A stretch of DNA of 41,209 bases from JBGUVL01 sp964370395 (GTDB lineage: Bacteria; Bacillota_I; Bacilli_A; Erysipelotrichales; Erysipelotrichaceae). The notes under the pieces are model-generated. The model made no database searches. It was not told the DNA's origin and saw nothing but the letters and a program-made list of their open reading frames with translations. Each line of letters begins with the position of its first letter. The first letter of the stretch is position 1. This document shows, piece by piece, positions 40,854 to 41,209 of this stretch. Both the position numbers and the translations under genes were made by a program. The stretch lies in NCBI GenBank assembly GCA_964370395.1, contig CAYJIZ010000021.1, positions 1 through 41,209 of the forward strand. The letters run 5' to 3'.

Positions 40854-40972
40854 AATGTAAAGGTTGTTATATTTCCACCTTCTTTATTAAAGGAGAAGAA
40901 CGTGAAAAACACGCTAAACATTTAAGAGAAAAATATCTTGTATATAAACAGGAGGAAACAGATGAAAAATAA
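40832..40972 (+). pseudogene. Possible gene remnant or small overlapping ORF
   Basis: An open frame of about 46 codons overlaps the end of the exported-protein gene and the start of the next gene. Its peptide (ECKGCYISTFFIKGEEREKH and a basic helical end) looks protein-like, but no ATG or ribosome site precedes it; only a TTG at 40832. It may be the tail of a truncated gene or be translated by coupling. Low confidence. Confidence 0.25.
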
Positions 40973-41174
40973 AAGTTGGATTAAGGAAGATGTTGTAATC
41001 GACTTCCCATTACCACGTTCAATACAGAACATTATTGAAATTCTAACAAACTTAAATAAAGAACAGGATTATTGCTATTACGATTATTTAGAGGAGTTAG
41101 ACTGTACTGCTAAAGAAATGGTAGTAAGAGGTAAATTAACGAAAAAGCAATGGGATATGAAAAGAACCAAGTAA
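40962..41174 (+). CDS. Small cytoplasmic protein of unknown function, element cargo
   Basis: A 70-residue soluble protein with alternating acidic and basic residues; YCYYDYLEELDCTAKEMVVRG is its most distinctive part. The ATG at 40962 was chosen because AGGAGG lies 7 nt before it; an in-frame ATG at 40938 lacks a site. It continues the rightward cargo run. I do not recognise the family. The last 35 bases of the window after it hold only a short CACTAT/ATAGTG hairpin. Confidence 0.6.
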   Translation: MKNKSWIKEDVVIDFPLPRSIQNIIEILTNLNKEQDYCYYDYLEELDCTAKEMVVRGKLTKKQWDMKRTK

Positions 41175-41209
41175 AATAGACACTATAAAAAGCAATAGTG
41201 TAAAATCTA

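Noticed and set aside
41181..41200. Hairpin CACTAT/ATAGTG at the window end as terminator
   Set aside because: It is only 6 bp, AT-rich and without a T tract within the window, so it cannot be judged.

Overview
This window comes from a low-GC Firmicute, most likely a host-associated member of the Erysipelotrichia. The lineage is an inference from several features: AT-rich sequence, strong AAAGGAGG-type ribosome sites, PTS systems of the mannose and mannitol types, a streptococcus-like glycosaminoglycan locus, DUF285/BspA-like and Ig-repeat surface proteins, and membrane anchors without a clear LPXTG. No rRNA, tRNA or CRISPR array was seen.

Region 1 (1-4800) holds a probable niacin ECF transporter S component, with a NiaR-like operator over its promoter. 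It also holds an anchored alpha/beta-hydrolase esterase, a MurR/RpiR regulator, the NAD-pathway repressor NiaR and a ZIP metal transporter. NiaR and the niacin transporter are about 3 kb apart but probably form one regulatory circuit.

Region 2 (4800-15075) is a two-armed locus for unsaturated glycosaminoglycan disaccharides, very like the streptococcal hyaluronan/chondroitin cluster. The leftward arm encodes an unsaturated glucuronyl hydrolase, PTS IIB, IIC and IID, a heparinase II/III-type lyase and a LacI regulator. The rightward arm encodes a KDPG aldolase with an extra C-terminal domain, KDG kinase, a DhuD-type dehydrogenase and a DhuI-type isomerase. Four copies of a 14-bp palindrome (GTAAAC-NN-GTTTAC type) sit on the three promoters. 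No PTS IIA and no secreted polysaccharide lyase are present here.

Region 3 (15076-24000) contains an ABC exporter, two tandem and probably homologous small RNA units, an Spx-like protein that has lost half of its CxxC switch, and a protein made of two GntR-like modules. It also has a UMF1-type MFS transporter with a zinc-dependent phospholipase C-like protein, an ABC-F ATPase and a small potassium channel. The tandem RNA units at about 16873-17172 are the best candidate for something undescribed. Each shows two conserved stems, a C-rich anti-Shine-Dalgarno stretch and a terminator, and a 14-bp upstream block is conserved at a fixed distance.

Region 4 (24000-30600) is a mannitol-type PTS operon: IICB, an MtlR-like activator, IIBA, a 1-phosphofructokinase-family kinase and a sorbose-1-phosphate-reductase-like dehydrogenase. 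It carries two separate IIB domains and has no MtlD-type gene, so the substrate is uncertain.

Region 5 (30600-36500) has two large surface proteins, one with nine Ig-like repeats and one with DUF285 leucine-rich repeats. Between them lies a small membrane protein with a bis-heme histidine pattern. Region 6 (about 36800 to the window end) is one end of an integrative element: tyrosine integrase, excisionase-like protein, a probably leaderless repressor, an XRE regulator, and membrane and exported cargo proteins. Its far end is outside the window.
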